NCBI GenBank assembly: GCA_001414485.1
Contig: LLEY01000128.1
Location: 1 to 64,000 of the forward strand
Direction of reading: 5' to 3'
DNA from: Calycina herbarum
Taxonomy: Eukaryota > Ascomycota > Leotiomycetes > Helotiales > Pezizellaceae
DNA: 64,000 nucleotides
Shown here: piece by piece, positions 12,031-22,223 of the stretch
Position numbering within the stretch: position 1 is the first letter of the stretch
Layout of the letters: every line of letters begins with the position of its first letter
The notes under the pieces: model-generated
What the model saw: the letters and a program-made list of their open reading frames with translations, nothing else
Databases searched by the model: none
What the model was told of the DNA's origin: nothing
Made by a program: the position numbers and the translations under genes

Positions 12031-12036
12031 AAAAAA
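12031..12036 (-). terminator. Candidate RNA polymerase III terminator for tRNA-Phe
   Basis: Six T residues on the minus strand, 44 nt after the tRNA discriminator base. This is the first run of four or more T after the gene. Confidence 0.45.
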
Positions 12037-12079
12037 GGCGTTTGTTCGAAAGACGATAGTTGACTACCGTTCGCAGAAA

Positions 12080-12230
12080 TGCGGCTTCTGTGGCTATTTG
12101 ACGTATCAGAATTTTGATGATGGTAATTGGTGATTGTGATATAAATACTTACATCGAACACAGTGCCTCCAGATTTCAATGGTCTGAAGTTGACTTCAGT
12201 CTGGCGCTCTCCCAAGTGAGCTAAAGCCGC
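12080..12230 (-). tRNA. tRNA-Phe(GAA) gene with a canonical intron and a second insertion in the T-loop
   Basis: Read on the minus strand, every arm is present. The acceptor stem GCGGCTT (12230-12224) pairs fully with AAGCCGC (12087-12081), with discriminator A at 12080. The D-arm is GCTC/GAGC and the anticodon stem is CCAGA/TCTGG. The loop is CTGAAGA with anticodon GAA at 12197-12195. The T-stem CTGTG/CACAG is perfect. A 19-nt intron (12193-12175) sits at the standard 37/38 position and contains CTTCAG, complementary to the anticodon region. A second block of 59 nt (12152-12094) splits the T-loop TTCGAT|C. Oddities: positions 15 and 48 are C and A instead of the usual G-C Levitt pair. This means either a gene needing two kinds of splicing or an interrupted, drifting copy. 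Confidence 0.85.
12094..12152 (-). other. 59-bp spliceosomal-intron-like insertion in the tRNA T-loop
   Basis: It starts GTAAGT and ends AATAG on the tRNA strand. A branch-like CTGAT places the A at 12106, about 12 nt before the terminal AG. It is AT-rich, and its length is in the range of mRNA introns in this window. Removing it exactly restores TTCGATC and a normal T-arm. Confidence 0.8.
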
Positions 12231-12540
12231 TTTGGATTTGTTTGGATGAGGAGCTTTTTGCATATTGTAGTATAGATGCTTTCTCGGATTTGTGTGCTTA
12301 TTTTGTGCGGTGGCTACCGTAAAAGTGGGTCTCTGATTCAGGTGACTTCAAACTCCCCCGCTCCTTCCGTAAATTCATCCACCACCACCTCAAAGGCAGC
12401 CTATACCATCCTAGTCTGGTGTGGTGTCATGATAATATTGATTCAATCATCATGAAGAATTTGCTGAGAAGACCGAAGTACATGTAACAAAACTGCTTGG
12501 TCATCCCTCGACGTTCCCAATATCAGAGAAGATTACTGAT
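12231..12540. other. tRNA upstream flank and spacer
   Basis: A TATA-like stretch (TATACTACAATATG on the minus strand, about 12277-12264) lies 35-45 nt upstream of the tRNA and could help polymerase III. Nothing else is supported here. The decayed NLR-like gene on the other strand begins further on. Confidence 0.35.
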
Positions 12541-15500
12541 ACCGACTGGCTACCGCGGAATATCAGATACTTGATTCAGCAGATCTTTCAAATGGCCCCC
12601 TCACGCCGCGCACAGTTGGTTATGAGAAAGCTCCGATACTTCTGAAGCTCATCTAATTTACATCAAATCTTGTTCTAGTGCATGGTATTACGAGCAGTAA
12701 GACCCAGGAGCCTGGCCAAGAAGCGAAAGCTTTCCTTTCACAGAGATTTACAGACGCTGCCATAGATGAATTTGAGTTCTTAGATAATTCAATCACTCAG
12801 AATCAAGGATGTGGCATTCTGGAAATTTCTGCAAAGGCGCTTCTGAAGAAAATACACGACAGAAGAAGGAACTTTGAGGTAAGTTTCGTGCTGCCAAGCT
12901 TGTCTCATTGAAAATGAGAACTAACTTTCATGGTGTAGAAATACGAAAGGGATATGCCTCTTTTTTTCTTCGGTCATGATCTGGGCGGTGCTCTCATCAA
13001 GCAGGTAACAGGCAATCTTATCGTGAAAACTAATCCACAACAAGGAGCTAAACTTAATAGGCACTCGTTATCGCACGAGATACTTACCCTTATCAACGGA
13101 TTGCGACTGATACTATTGCATTGGTTAGTAGTACTCTACTGTGTTTTAATTTTGATTGGACTTTGTGTAATTGAAATCATGCAGGCTCTTTTACGGAACC
13201 CCCCACAAAGCAAAAGACATCATCGCCTGGGAAAAGCAAGTGTTTCGCCTGCTATCTATATCCGATATTGGGAGGACCAATCCTTTGCAGCTATTGGAAT
13301 ACTTGCCGTTGGCCTTGGACGCTTTGAGTATCGATTTTGAGGCAATTGAAAGGGATGTCCCAAAAATCTGCGTTTTTGAGCAGCAGAAAATTGGCAGTTT
13401 AAATGAACCCGTATGTCTCTGCTTTTCTCCAATATGCCAATCAGAGGTATTGACATACTATTAGACTGTTGACGAAGAGACTTCAGTCCTAGACCTTCAA
13501 GATAAGAACAATATTGGACTAACTTGTAACCATGTCGAAATGTGGAATTTCAATCCTGGATTACCAGAGACAGAGTCAATTTACAAAATAATTGAAAGTT
13601 TCGATGTAAAACCACCAGGCAAGTAATTGCATTTATTGTCATGCTTTTGTTGTCATGCTTAGAAGATGAGCTAACCTGTGTCTAGAAACTCGTTTATAGC
13701 GCAATAGGATCATTAATGTGCTGAGCAAGAGCTGTTGAGGCCCAAAAGGCCAGATCCCAGCTTCGCAAATTGGATCAATGAAAGTCATGCTTTCACTCAA
13801 TGGAGAGATCTCACTCAGAAGGGGACATTACGGCTCTGTGGCCCGGCTGGGTCTGGAAAAACCTTCATCGCGTCACGATTATCAACCATGTTATTGCGCC
13901 GCTCAGGTGTACCAGCTTTCGTCTTAAGTTTCGTCTACAACAACGATATGACACGAACCTTGGAAAATCTATGCATGTCTCTGTCTCGGCAGCTACTTTC
14001 TCACCAGCCATCCTTAATTGGCTATCTCGGAGATTTTTGTGATTCGCCAGTTAAACTGCGCGCATTCACAGCAGAAATTTTCCAAACACTTCTCTTTTCT
14101 CTGCTGAGTTGCTCTTTTGGAACGCCCATAACTTGCATAATCGACAATATACAAGATTGTGAAGCTTCACTCGATGACTTCATTAGTCAATTATCAGGCC
14201 TCGCTACGCTATTTAATGGATCACTCAAAATACTCGTTACTGATTCACACGATTGTGAGATTTTCCCTCAGCTATGTGACGATATTTCTTTGGCAAACGA
14301 AGACTGGAAAAGAAAAACCTGCAAATGCATAATTCCGCCCATGGTTTAATGTTTTGTCGCTAAAAATCCTGTTTGGAAAACTTACGAAAACATAATTTTG
14401 GAAAAGCTATCTACTCCACTAACAACCCATTTATTAGCAAACCAAAGACTTTCCCTGTTGATATCTCCCAGCTCCCAGTCGACCAAGTCAGACCTCAAAA
14501 AACGTATGGAAGTGTTGTCTTATTCAATTGAACAATGCTACAGTCGGAGATTACATCAAGTACCTGCTGGCCAGGTCATGGCCGTCGACTCTGTTTTGCG
14601 TTGGGTAGCCAATGCTGGACGGCCACTTGCCACAAACGAATTATCAGTTGCAGTGGCGTTCGAAATACTTAGTAACTCGGTGGCTTCAAAGAATTTGCAG
14701 TTGTTGAAAAAAGACACCTCGCTCGATATTCTCCGAGATCTCGATTGCGGGATTGGTTCCTTGGTCAAGGTAGTTGATGGCAACGTATATCCTCACCACG
14801 GTTCACTTCGTACTCATTTCGAGCAGTTCAGCAAAGAAAAGGTTTCGAGTTCTGATAATCACTTTACACTGCTTTGTACATGTCTCGATTATATTGAAAT
14901 TTTCGCTGCACTTTCTCCAGAAGCAGAAGTAGAAGACCAAAGTCTTGAAGGAAGCAAAGCCAAACTTCTTAAATACGCCGTTTTATATTGGCCCATGCAT
15001 TTTTGAAAAACTAGCGACGACGCAGCTGCGAAAAAGGTTTCTAGATTTTTCAGTGTGGACAAGAACTTCCAGACTTGGTCTAAGTTGTATACCAAGTATG
15101 CAGATGATTCCTGGTTTTTGAACAACAAGTTGTGCGACACACTGTTCCTCACTTATTGTAGCTTTGGACATTCTTCTTTCGTGGAAGAGAGAATCGCCAA
15201 CAAAGATACCAAGGAGGATGCCGTGGAGAATTTCCCGGCAGCACTCCAGGTTGCCGCCCAATATGGTCAGCAAGATGTTATAAAAATTCTCATCAGAGAA
15301 GGTGCAATCTACCAGTCTGCTCTGGAACGCGCAGTAAGAGAACTCCTCCATGGCAAATTTGATCTGCAAAGTTTCGACGTTACAGGTCATTTGCCCATAC
15401 ACCTCGCAGCCTCGAGGACTCACCAAAATGGTCTCAATGTTCTTGGAGAGAATTGACGACCTGGCTGTAGCAACAACATACACCAAGTATACGGCGCTCC

Positions 15501-17393
15501 ATCTTGCAGCATCTCATGGGCAAGAAGACATCGTCAAGCTTTTGCTGATGCATCCGAAAGTAGATCTTCAACGTGACCATGAATATGGACAACAACATGA
15601 CGCGCTTGAGCTCGCTGCCCAATCTGGCTTCACTGGTATCGTGAATCTTCTCATCGAGAAGGGCGCAACTCTTCGTATTGGCTGGTGGACAGCTTTTAAC
15701 CGTGCTATTAAGAATGGACACCTTGTCACCACAGAAGTTCTGTTTAAAGCATTCAAAGACACTAAATGTATTTATCAATCACACGCAACACCACTCTACG
15801 TCGCGATTGACGAAGAAAAACTTGGGATTTTGAGGATGCTGTTGGAAGCTGGGGCCAAGCCTGGGGAAAACGAAATTATTAACGCTGCAGGTGTTGGAGA
15901 CTTGGTTATTGTCCAGGAGTTACTCGGATATCCTGTAGATTTTTCCCCAAAAGGTGGTCCGGAACGGGCAAAAACTCTATATTGCGCAGTTTCCAGTGGT
16001 CGTTCCACAGTTGTAGCAGAATTTCTCAAGAACGACACCAGCCTCGCTTCAAGGGGAAGTTATGAGGAGACTGTTTTACACAAAGCCGCCACTTCTCGGC
16101 GTCCAGATATTCTCGAACAGTTTTTGAGCCTTCCTCGATATCAAACCATAGTCAACTCTGTGACCAATCGAGATCTCACCCCACTACACTATGCAGTTAG
16201 ATCTGGAAGTCTCGAGTGTGTCCAAATGCTCATTTCCAATGGAGCAAATGTAGTTCACGTTGACGAACATGGTGAAACCCCCTTACATGAGGCTGCTCGT
16301 TATAGCGATGACAACGTGATGGTTGTGAAGGAGCTTCAGAAGGCCCATGACTGTTCTCAAAGTGGAAATGAAGATGGCCGGCAGGCTCTATTTTTTGCAG
16401 TTGAAAATGGTAGCTTCGCTATTGTTGAAGAACTATTTTCTAGCTATGTCAGAAGCCCATCGGAAGATGCACTATTTCTCTTCGCTGCAATCAAGGGAAA
16501 GTATTACGAGGTATTCAAGTTGTTCATCGAGAAGGATGGGATACCAGGTGCAGAAACAGCAAGGGGGAGACACTTTCACACAGTGCCGCCTATCACCGCT
16601 CTTTAGAAATCGTTCAACTACTTTTGGGACTAGGAGCTAATATAACTGCTACAGACAGTGAAGGTAGAACGCCACTCTTATCTGCTGCTAGAGGTGGTCT
16701 TGTAGATATCGTCAAAGTCCTTCTCAAGGCAGGATCAGACATCGACATAACAAACAATTACGGAGAAACGCCACTTTACGCTGCCGCTCATATTGGCTCT
16801 CTTGCGATCTTGGAGCTCTTAATTGGCTCATCTCCAAGCCCGAAGCTCAATGGGCAATACACGAATGAACATAGGATTGGCTGGACTGCCCTTCATGCCG
16901 TTGTTGATAAGTATAATGAGAGTACTGAAATTGTTAGTACATTACTAGATGCAGGAGTTGATCCACAAATCGCAAATCACAAAGGAGAGACCCCACTCGT
17001 TATGGCTGCTATGAAAGGCTTCGCCGAAACCGTTGCGGTTTTTCTAGATCATCCAAAGGGCACAGCTGCTACCTCGGCCGATGATTTAGATGCTGCAGTC
17101 CGTGGAGCGGCGGCAGGTGGAAAGCAAGAAATCCTACAGATGTTGATTGACCGAGGCGCAACCCTCTGATCGAGTATGAAGGAGGAACTACTGCTTTACA
17201 TCTTGTCGCCAAGTCGAATGATGGGTCTTCCTTCAAGTATATACTTGCGCAAGGAGCTGAAATTGACGTGCACACAATCAGCGCGGAGTTTGGTACCCCT
17301 TTGACGGCCAGCGCTATCGATCCATTTTACAATGAGGAAATTTTCAAGACTCTTCTAGATATGGGCGCTGATGTACAGTCAGTTGCGATTTAA
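12541..17393 (+). pseudogene. Decayed NLR-like gene: hydrolase - NACHT - ankyrin repeats
   Basis: Fungal NLR-type (incompatibility/immune receptor-like) architecture in pieces. The N-terminal alpha/beta-hydrolase part spans about 12670-13400, with VHGI, FFFGHDLGGALIKQ and FYGTPH; the usual GHSLGG serine is Asp. A P-loop NTPase domain with GPAGSGKT (near 13843) and Walker-B-like CIIDN (near 14140) follows. About 15-20 ankyrin-type repeats fill 15200-17380 (TALHLAASHG, TPLHYAVRSG, TPLYAAAHIG). Breaks: no open frame across about 13690-13735, in-frame TAA at 14347-14349 and TGA at 15004-15006, and frameshifts near 15430, 16550 and 17165. Introns in the hydrolase part are still recognisable. The breaks could be genuine decay or, for the shifts, base-calling errors. 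Confidence 0.8.
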
Positions 17394-17524
17394 GCTTGAA
17401 ATGGGTGGTTTGTTTTGGTTCCACTTATTAGAATATCCGTGCGTAAGAACAACATAAAACGTCAACCACATCTACAACTACAGCTTTCTACCCTACCTAT
17501 CTCTCGAAGCCTCCCCTCTAAGCT

Positions 17525-17700
17525 ATGGCCCCTCGAATCACGTACGAAGAAAAAAAGGCTATTCGCAAAGCAATTAATAATAGCCCAAGTACTCCTAATC
17601 TATAAGCTATCGCAAAGGATGTTAGACGCAGTAAAGAGTGTATTCGCCTTATCTTTCAAGATATTCTTAACTAAGCAGGTCTTATAAGGGAGCAATGGAT
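17525..17700 (+). pseudogene. Possible helix-turn-helix transposase N-terminal fragment
   Basis: From the ATG at 17525 the reading is MAPRITYEEKKAIRKAINN, then a stop, then AIAKDVRRSKECIRLIF and another stop in the same frame. The pattern resembles the HTH start of Tc1/pogo transposases. It is short and broken, so the assignment is weak. Confidence 0.35.
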
Positions 17701-18137
17701 TAGATGGCATACTAGGGACTATAAGAAAAGGATAAAAAGAAGGCGAAGAAGGGAGAAGGAGAAGTTGAGGGAAAGAAAAGAAAGAGAGAGAGCTAGATAA
17801 AAAGAGAAGGCGGGATATCACGCGCAAAACATTTCATGTAGCTCTTTTGTTTGGAGTTTAGTTTTCAAGTAGTGGATAGTCTTTGTTTCAAATTCTCACT
17901 CGAGTTAAGGGTGTCTGGTTTCTTGTGTAGCAGTCATTGCCATGTTTAGAAGGAATATATCCCTTCCACCGTACCTGTGCACCTCTTCTTAGAAGTAGTA
18001 TGTTCAATTGCTTAGAAAGTAGGTACACTTAATAGCATCAACCTGGTTGTTATACGTGCGCTAGCTCGTTGTTATAACTTGATTGTTTTAACTATCTAAT
18101 ATAATTGAACATTGCTTGGAATACTTTGAGACAAGGA

Positions 18138-18250
18138 AACTTGGTTGTTCTAAACACTTAGTTTAATGTGTTAAATTATTCCAAGTATCTAGGATAATTA
18201 TTTTGAATCGCTCTAGAAAGTTAGAACAATAAGAACTAGGTAGGCAGGCA
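18138..18250. repeat. Dispersed repeat, copy 1
   Basis: Contains AACTTGGTTGTTCTAAACAC ... ATTCCAAGTATCTAGGATAAT ... AGAAAGTTAGAACAA. TTGTTCTAAAC and GTTAGAACAA form internal inverted ends. A related copy is at 44473-44570. Confidence 0.6.
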
Positions 18251-18309
18251 CAAACCTAATATTTACTATAAAGATAATATATTTTTAGCTTATATTTATA
18301 TATTACTAC

Positions 18310-18440
18310 TATTTATAGACTACTCGAGTAGTCAAGTGTAGCTACTCTACTCTACTTATCTAACTTACTACTCATACTCTACTCTACTCACGACTACTCG
18401 AGTAGTACTCGAGTAGTACTTGAGTAGTTGAGTAGTCTGT
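18310..18440. repeat. Palindromic CTCGAGTAGT / CTACTCTACT array
   Basis: Repeated CTACTCGAGTAGT and TACTCTACTCTAC words. The same vocabulary recurs in the subterminal parts of the hAT-type element at 36622-37113, so the two may derive from related elements. Confidence 0.6.
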
Positions 18441-18924
18441 TAATCCGCTGCTTATTTCTCGTTGCGGTACGTCGTAAATCAAACCTATTCTACTTTAATA
18501 GTATATTTCCCGAGTAGATACTATGGAATTTCTCTTCTAGTGACTATGTTTCTTTCTTAAAGAAAGACTTATTTTTAAAAAGACCTAAAGAATATATTAA
18601 GATACAGAGGCGCTAAAAAGTTCGCTTTTCTCTTTTTTTGTAGTCAAGGTTTATAGTAAGGCCTAGATCGAAGTAATTTAAAGTATTAAGATATCTCCTG
18701 CTTATATTACTCCGGAGATTTCTCCGGGCTTTTATATACTCCGAGAGATAAACCTAAGAAATAAATCGGATAATTAAATAGTTCAGAGAAAAGTAACCTG
18801 GAAATATTTTCCCTCGGAGAAAATGGGCTAGCTTAGAGATATATCTTGGATATTTATAGATTTCTCCGAGTAGATATTTCCGATCTATTACAGAGGAAGT
18901 ACTTCTCTGAAAGTACTTCCTAGC

Positions 18925-19642
18925 TACGGTATCCTAAATGTATCAAACTCCAAAAACGACTAAATCGTAAATCGTAAAATGTCACTTTTTAAGGTAGGAA
19001 ATAGAATAATTATCTTATAGTATTTCTCTGTCTCTCTCTCTCTCTCGCTCTAGCTCCTGCTTTCGTACCTATTATAGCTTGTTGAGCTACTATCAATTTC
19101 TCATTCTCCTAACCTCACTATCGTATCCCCTTACTATCGTATCCCCTCACTATTGTATCTCCTTACTGTCGTATCCCCTTATTGTTATATCTCTTTATTA
19201 AAGTATCCTCTTACTATTATACCCCTTGTCTTCGCCCCTGTTGTTATTCCTCTGGTTCCCTCTCTAAAAGTAGAAGAATAACAAGAAGAAAGGAGAGAAG
19301 GGGAGTAAGGGGCTAGTAAACAATTAAAGATTATATTATACTGTTACCCTCTAACCTCTTTAGAGAAGGGTTAGAAATTAAGCGAGAAGTAAACATATTT
19401 CCCCTACTCTTTTCCTGTTCCTCTTCTCTTCTTAAGCATGCTTTATTCTACCTAAAGAAGGAAGAGAAGAGATAAGAAGTAAGAGTACGAGTATAAGAGA
19501 GAAGCTATAGCAGTGGGGACGTATTATAAAATTAAGCAGATTTAATAAAAACTTCTAAGCTTATTTTAACCCTTTTTACGATTTGCGATTTCCGTTTTGC
19601 GATTTAGTCGTTTTTGGAGTTTGGTGTATTCAGGACGCCGTA
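18925..19642. mobile_element. 718-bp non-autonomous inverted-repeat element
   Basis: The left end (from 18925, TACGGTATCCTAAATG) and right end (to 19642) are inverted copies over about 45 bp. They share the unbroken block CAAACTCCAAAAACGACT, then AAATCG. The flanks carry the direct repeat CTAGC (18920-18924 and 19643-19647), consistent with a target duplication. A TA duplication with ends CGG...CCG is an alternative reading. The interior has a TC microsatellite (19027-19052) and a CCTTACTATCGTAT-type tandem repeat (19110-19230), with no ORF. Confidence 0.75.
19110..19230. repeat. CCCCTTACTATCGTAT tandem repeat
   Basis: About seven imperfect units of 15-17 bp (CGTATCCCCTTACTAT and variants), inside the 718-bp element. 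Confidence 0.7.
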
Positions 19643-20305
19643 CTAGCAGAGTTCTAGAAGAAAAGTAACTCGGGGAAGGAGTTGGAGATAAATAAATAAA
19701 CCTATAACTAAATCCAAGAAAGAAATTTAAGAGAGACATATCCAAGAGAAATAAATCTAAAAACAATAAACCTATAGAATGTAAGTAGCCAAAACAGCTC
19801 GGTGATATGGCTCGGAGATGTTCCATCTTAAAAAAAAGAAAAGTAACTCTATATATAGCTCTGAGAAAAGTACTCCGGAGAAAAGTACCTCGGAGAAAAC
19901 ATCTCAGATAAATCAGCTCGGAGATATCTAGCTTCTATCGAGACATTAAGGCTCGGAAAAATCTGGCTCGGAGATATCTTTTCTCTATCTCTCGGAAATA
20001 CTTGGATATATATTCGGACTTACTTTTTCGAAAATGTACTCGGAAATATACTCGGAAACAATAATGTACTCGAAGTTATAGTCGAAAATCTTCTCGGAAA
20101 TATTCTCGGACATATCTTTCTACTTGGAAAAATATTATTAGCAATAATTCTGGGAAAAATACATCCGCGAAATAAACAACGACTGAGAGAGTAGCTCTTT
20201 CGTCTTCCAGTCCTAGTTTAGGAACGGCTGGTATCAACATATAAATTATATCAAACTTTTCAATCACCGAGACGTCATTAAACCCACCCTACCACGAACC
20301 CTCCA

Positions 20306-21929
20306 TCATTCTCCCCTAGAATACTTCGACTTCCCCCTCCAAGCACCCCCATACCTCATCAAAGCAACCGGAACAGGCAAAAGCACCACCGCCCCCGCAG
20401 CAAGCACCAAGAACCCCGGTCCAAGCCCTAACTTATCAGTCAAGGGCGGGATCCCAAGCGGCAAAAGCGTTCCACCCAAACACCTCACAACAAGAACCAT
20501 AGTCATAGCACTGGCAGAATAAAGTCCAAAAGCATCAACAACATAAAGACTCAAGGGGACCCAGATAAGCATCATCACCATGCCTAACAAAGCAGTAGCG
20601 AGAAGAAGGAAGACGACAGGCCATTGAGCGTAAGGCGTCCACCCATAGAGAGCTGCGACGAAGGGCATGATTGCCGCGCCGACGATCATGAGGGGAAGTC
20701 GGAATTCTGGGAGGGGTCCGGAGACGGACTTTTTGCCGAGGAGGATGTAGAGTTTGTCGGAGAAGATGTTTCCTATGGTTACTCCTAGGGTTGCTCCGAT
20801 ACCTTCGCTACTGTTAGCAAAATCCCCAAGTCGAAAAGTAGAAGTGAGGGGAAGATTGAACTTACTAAAGCAAAAAAACGAACTCCCAATCAACGCTGGC
20901 GAAAACCCATAAACCTGGCTTAAAATCCTCGGCAGGGTAGTAGCAAGGATATAATAACAACTAAAAGTCAAACCCCCGTAAATCGCCATAATCTGCAGCA
21001 CCAAGCTACTCTTCAACACACTGACCGGTCTCTTGATCGAAGTCCATAGTATAGACCAGCCTGTGGAACTAGGGTCATCGGTTGCTTCCCAAGCACATTT
21101 GAAATTCGGATTCCCAGTTTCCTTCCGAAGACGAGCGGCGCGACGTTGGAGGATAGGGACTTTATAAGTTTCCTTGAGCAGGAAAAAGAAGAAAATCTCA
21201 CAGATAATGGCTACCACGACACTAGCCCAAAGAACGATTCTCCAACCGAATTTCTCCGCGATCGCACCACTGATCGCTGGACCAACTGCACCTCCGAGAA
21301 GGGGAGCAAACATAACAAGAGACATCCCTTTCCCCTGTTCCTCAACCGGGAAGATATCCGCGATGATAGATGGATTCAAGACATTAGAAGCAGTAGCGAA
21401 ACCCGTCAAGAAACGTGCAAAGATGAGGGTGTTAGATGAGGTAGCTGATGATGAAAGCGCGGTGGTGATGATGAATAAAATATTCGCGATGTTGAAGACG
21501 GGATATCGTCCGTAGATTTCAGAAAGAGGGGCGATGAGGAGGGGTCCGGCTGCTTCGCCGAGTTCCCAGATGGATACTAGGAGGATGGAAGCAGAGGTGT
21601 TTTCTGATCCTGAGAGGTCGAGGATGATTTTGTCTGCGATAGGGACGACGCCTATGCACGTGAATGTACTAGAAGTCTGTTAGATGGATTCCGAGGTTAT
21701 TTTCTCATTTTGAGAAGAGAGAGGAAGATGAGATTTTCGTTTACACAGTGAAAGCCATGAAAGCAAGCAGCAAGACAATCCCCCGTTTATAAGCTGGGCC
21801 CCAATCCATCGGATTATCCTCATCCTTACTCAATTTGTTGAAATCCACCACAGGATGTTCCGTCGTAGCATGCTCATATTCCACGACATGAGCCAGCAAC
21901 GGCGTCGTTTCCTCCATGATCCCTTCCAT
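20306..21929 (-). CDS. MFS transporter, DHA1 drug-efflux type
   Basis: Proton-antiporter-type major facilitator of 494 residues with about 12 membrane segments. Exons are 21929-21745, 21668-20866 and 20802-20306. The acidic N-terminus (NPMDWGPAYKR) before the first helix is typical of fungal DHA1 carriers. The loop 2-3 motif appears as ELGEAAGPLLIAPLSEIYGR, and a motif-C-like GGAVGPAISG follows. The second intron was set as GTAAGT at 20865 to AG at 20803 because it gives a normal-length helix 7-8 loop (FCFSIGATLG). The unspliced reading is also open, so another acceptor or retention is possible. It lies between repeat islands, with no functional partner evident. Substrate unknown. Confidence 0.88.
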
Positions 21930-22223
21930 ATCCTGAACTTCCTTACTTCGTTAATTCGTTACTGTGTTCGTTTTTATATGTTGCTGTGATGCATGATGAT
22001 TGTCAGAATTTATTTTTCAGCCGTGGCAAGAGTGGACCCCTAACTTATTGCCGTCGGGTTGCCCGCCTCCCGGTTTCCCCATACTACCTAGCGATGAACA
22101 GTGAGTTCCGATAGGCGTAATGTCGGGAGACGCCCTTTGAAATACAATTGTGATTAGTAATGAAGATTTGTTTATCATTTATATGACTCTCGGTAGTTAT
22201 ATAATTATTCTCATTCGTAGATA

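Larger units (their letters stand above)
17394..18590. other. AT-rich repeat-derived region
   Basis: It contains a possible transposase N-terminal fragment (17525-17700), one copy of a dispersed inverted-repeat-bearing sequence (18138-18250) and an ACTCGAGTAGT-type palindromic array (18310-18440). High AT content and many stops suggest old transposon debris, possibly RIP-affected. Confidence 0.6.
18590..20130. repeat. Degenerate CTCGGAGA-type short tandem array
   Basis: Words such as CTCGGAGAAAAGTA, CTCGGAGATATC and CTCGGAAATA recur many times at 18700-18920 and 19650-20110. The array is interrupted by the inverted-repeat element at 18925-19642. There is no coding potential. Confidence 0.6.

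Noticed and set aside
11979..12263. Minus-strand ORF of 94 codons containing the word AHLGERQTEV
   Set aside because: This is the translation of the tRNA-Phe gene and its inserts, a well-known kind of false ORF, not a protein gene.
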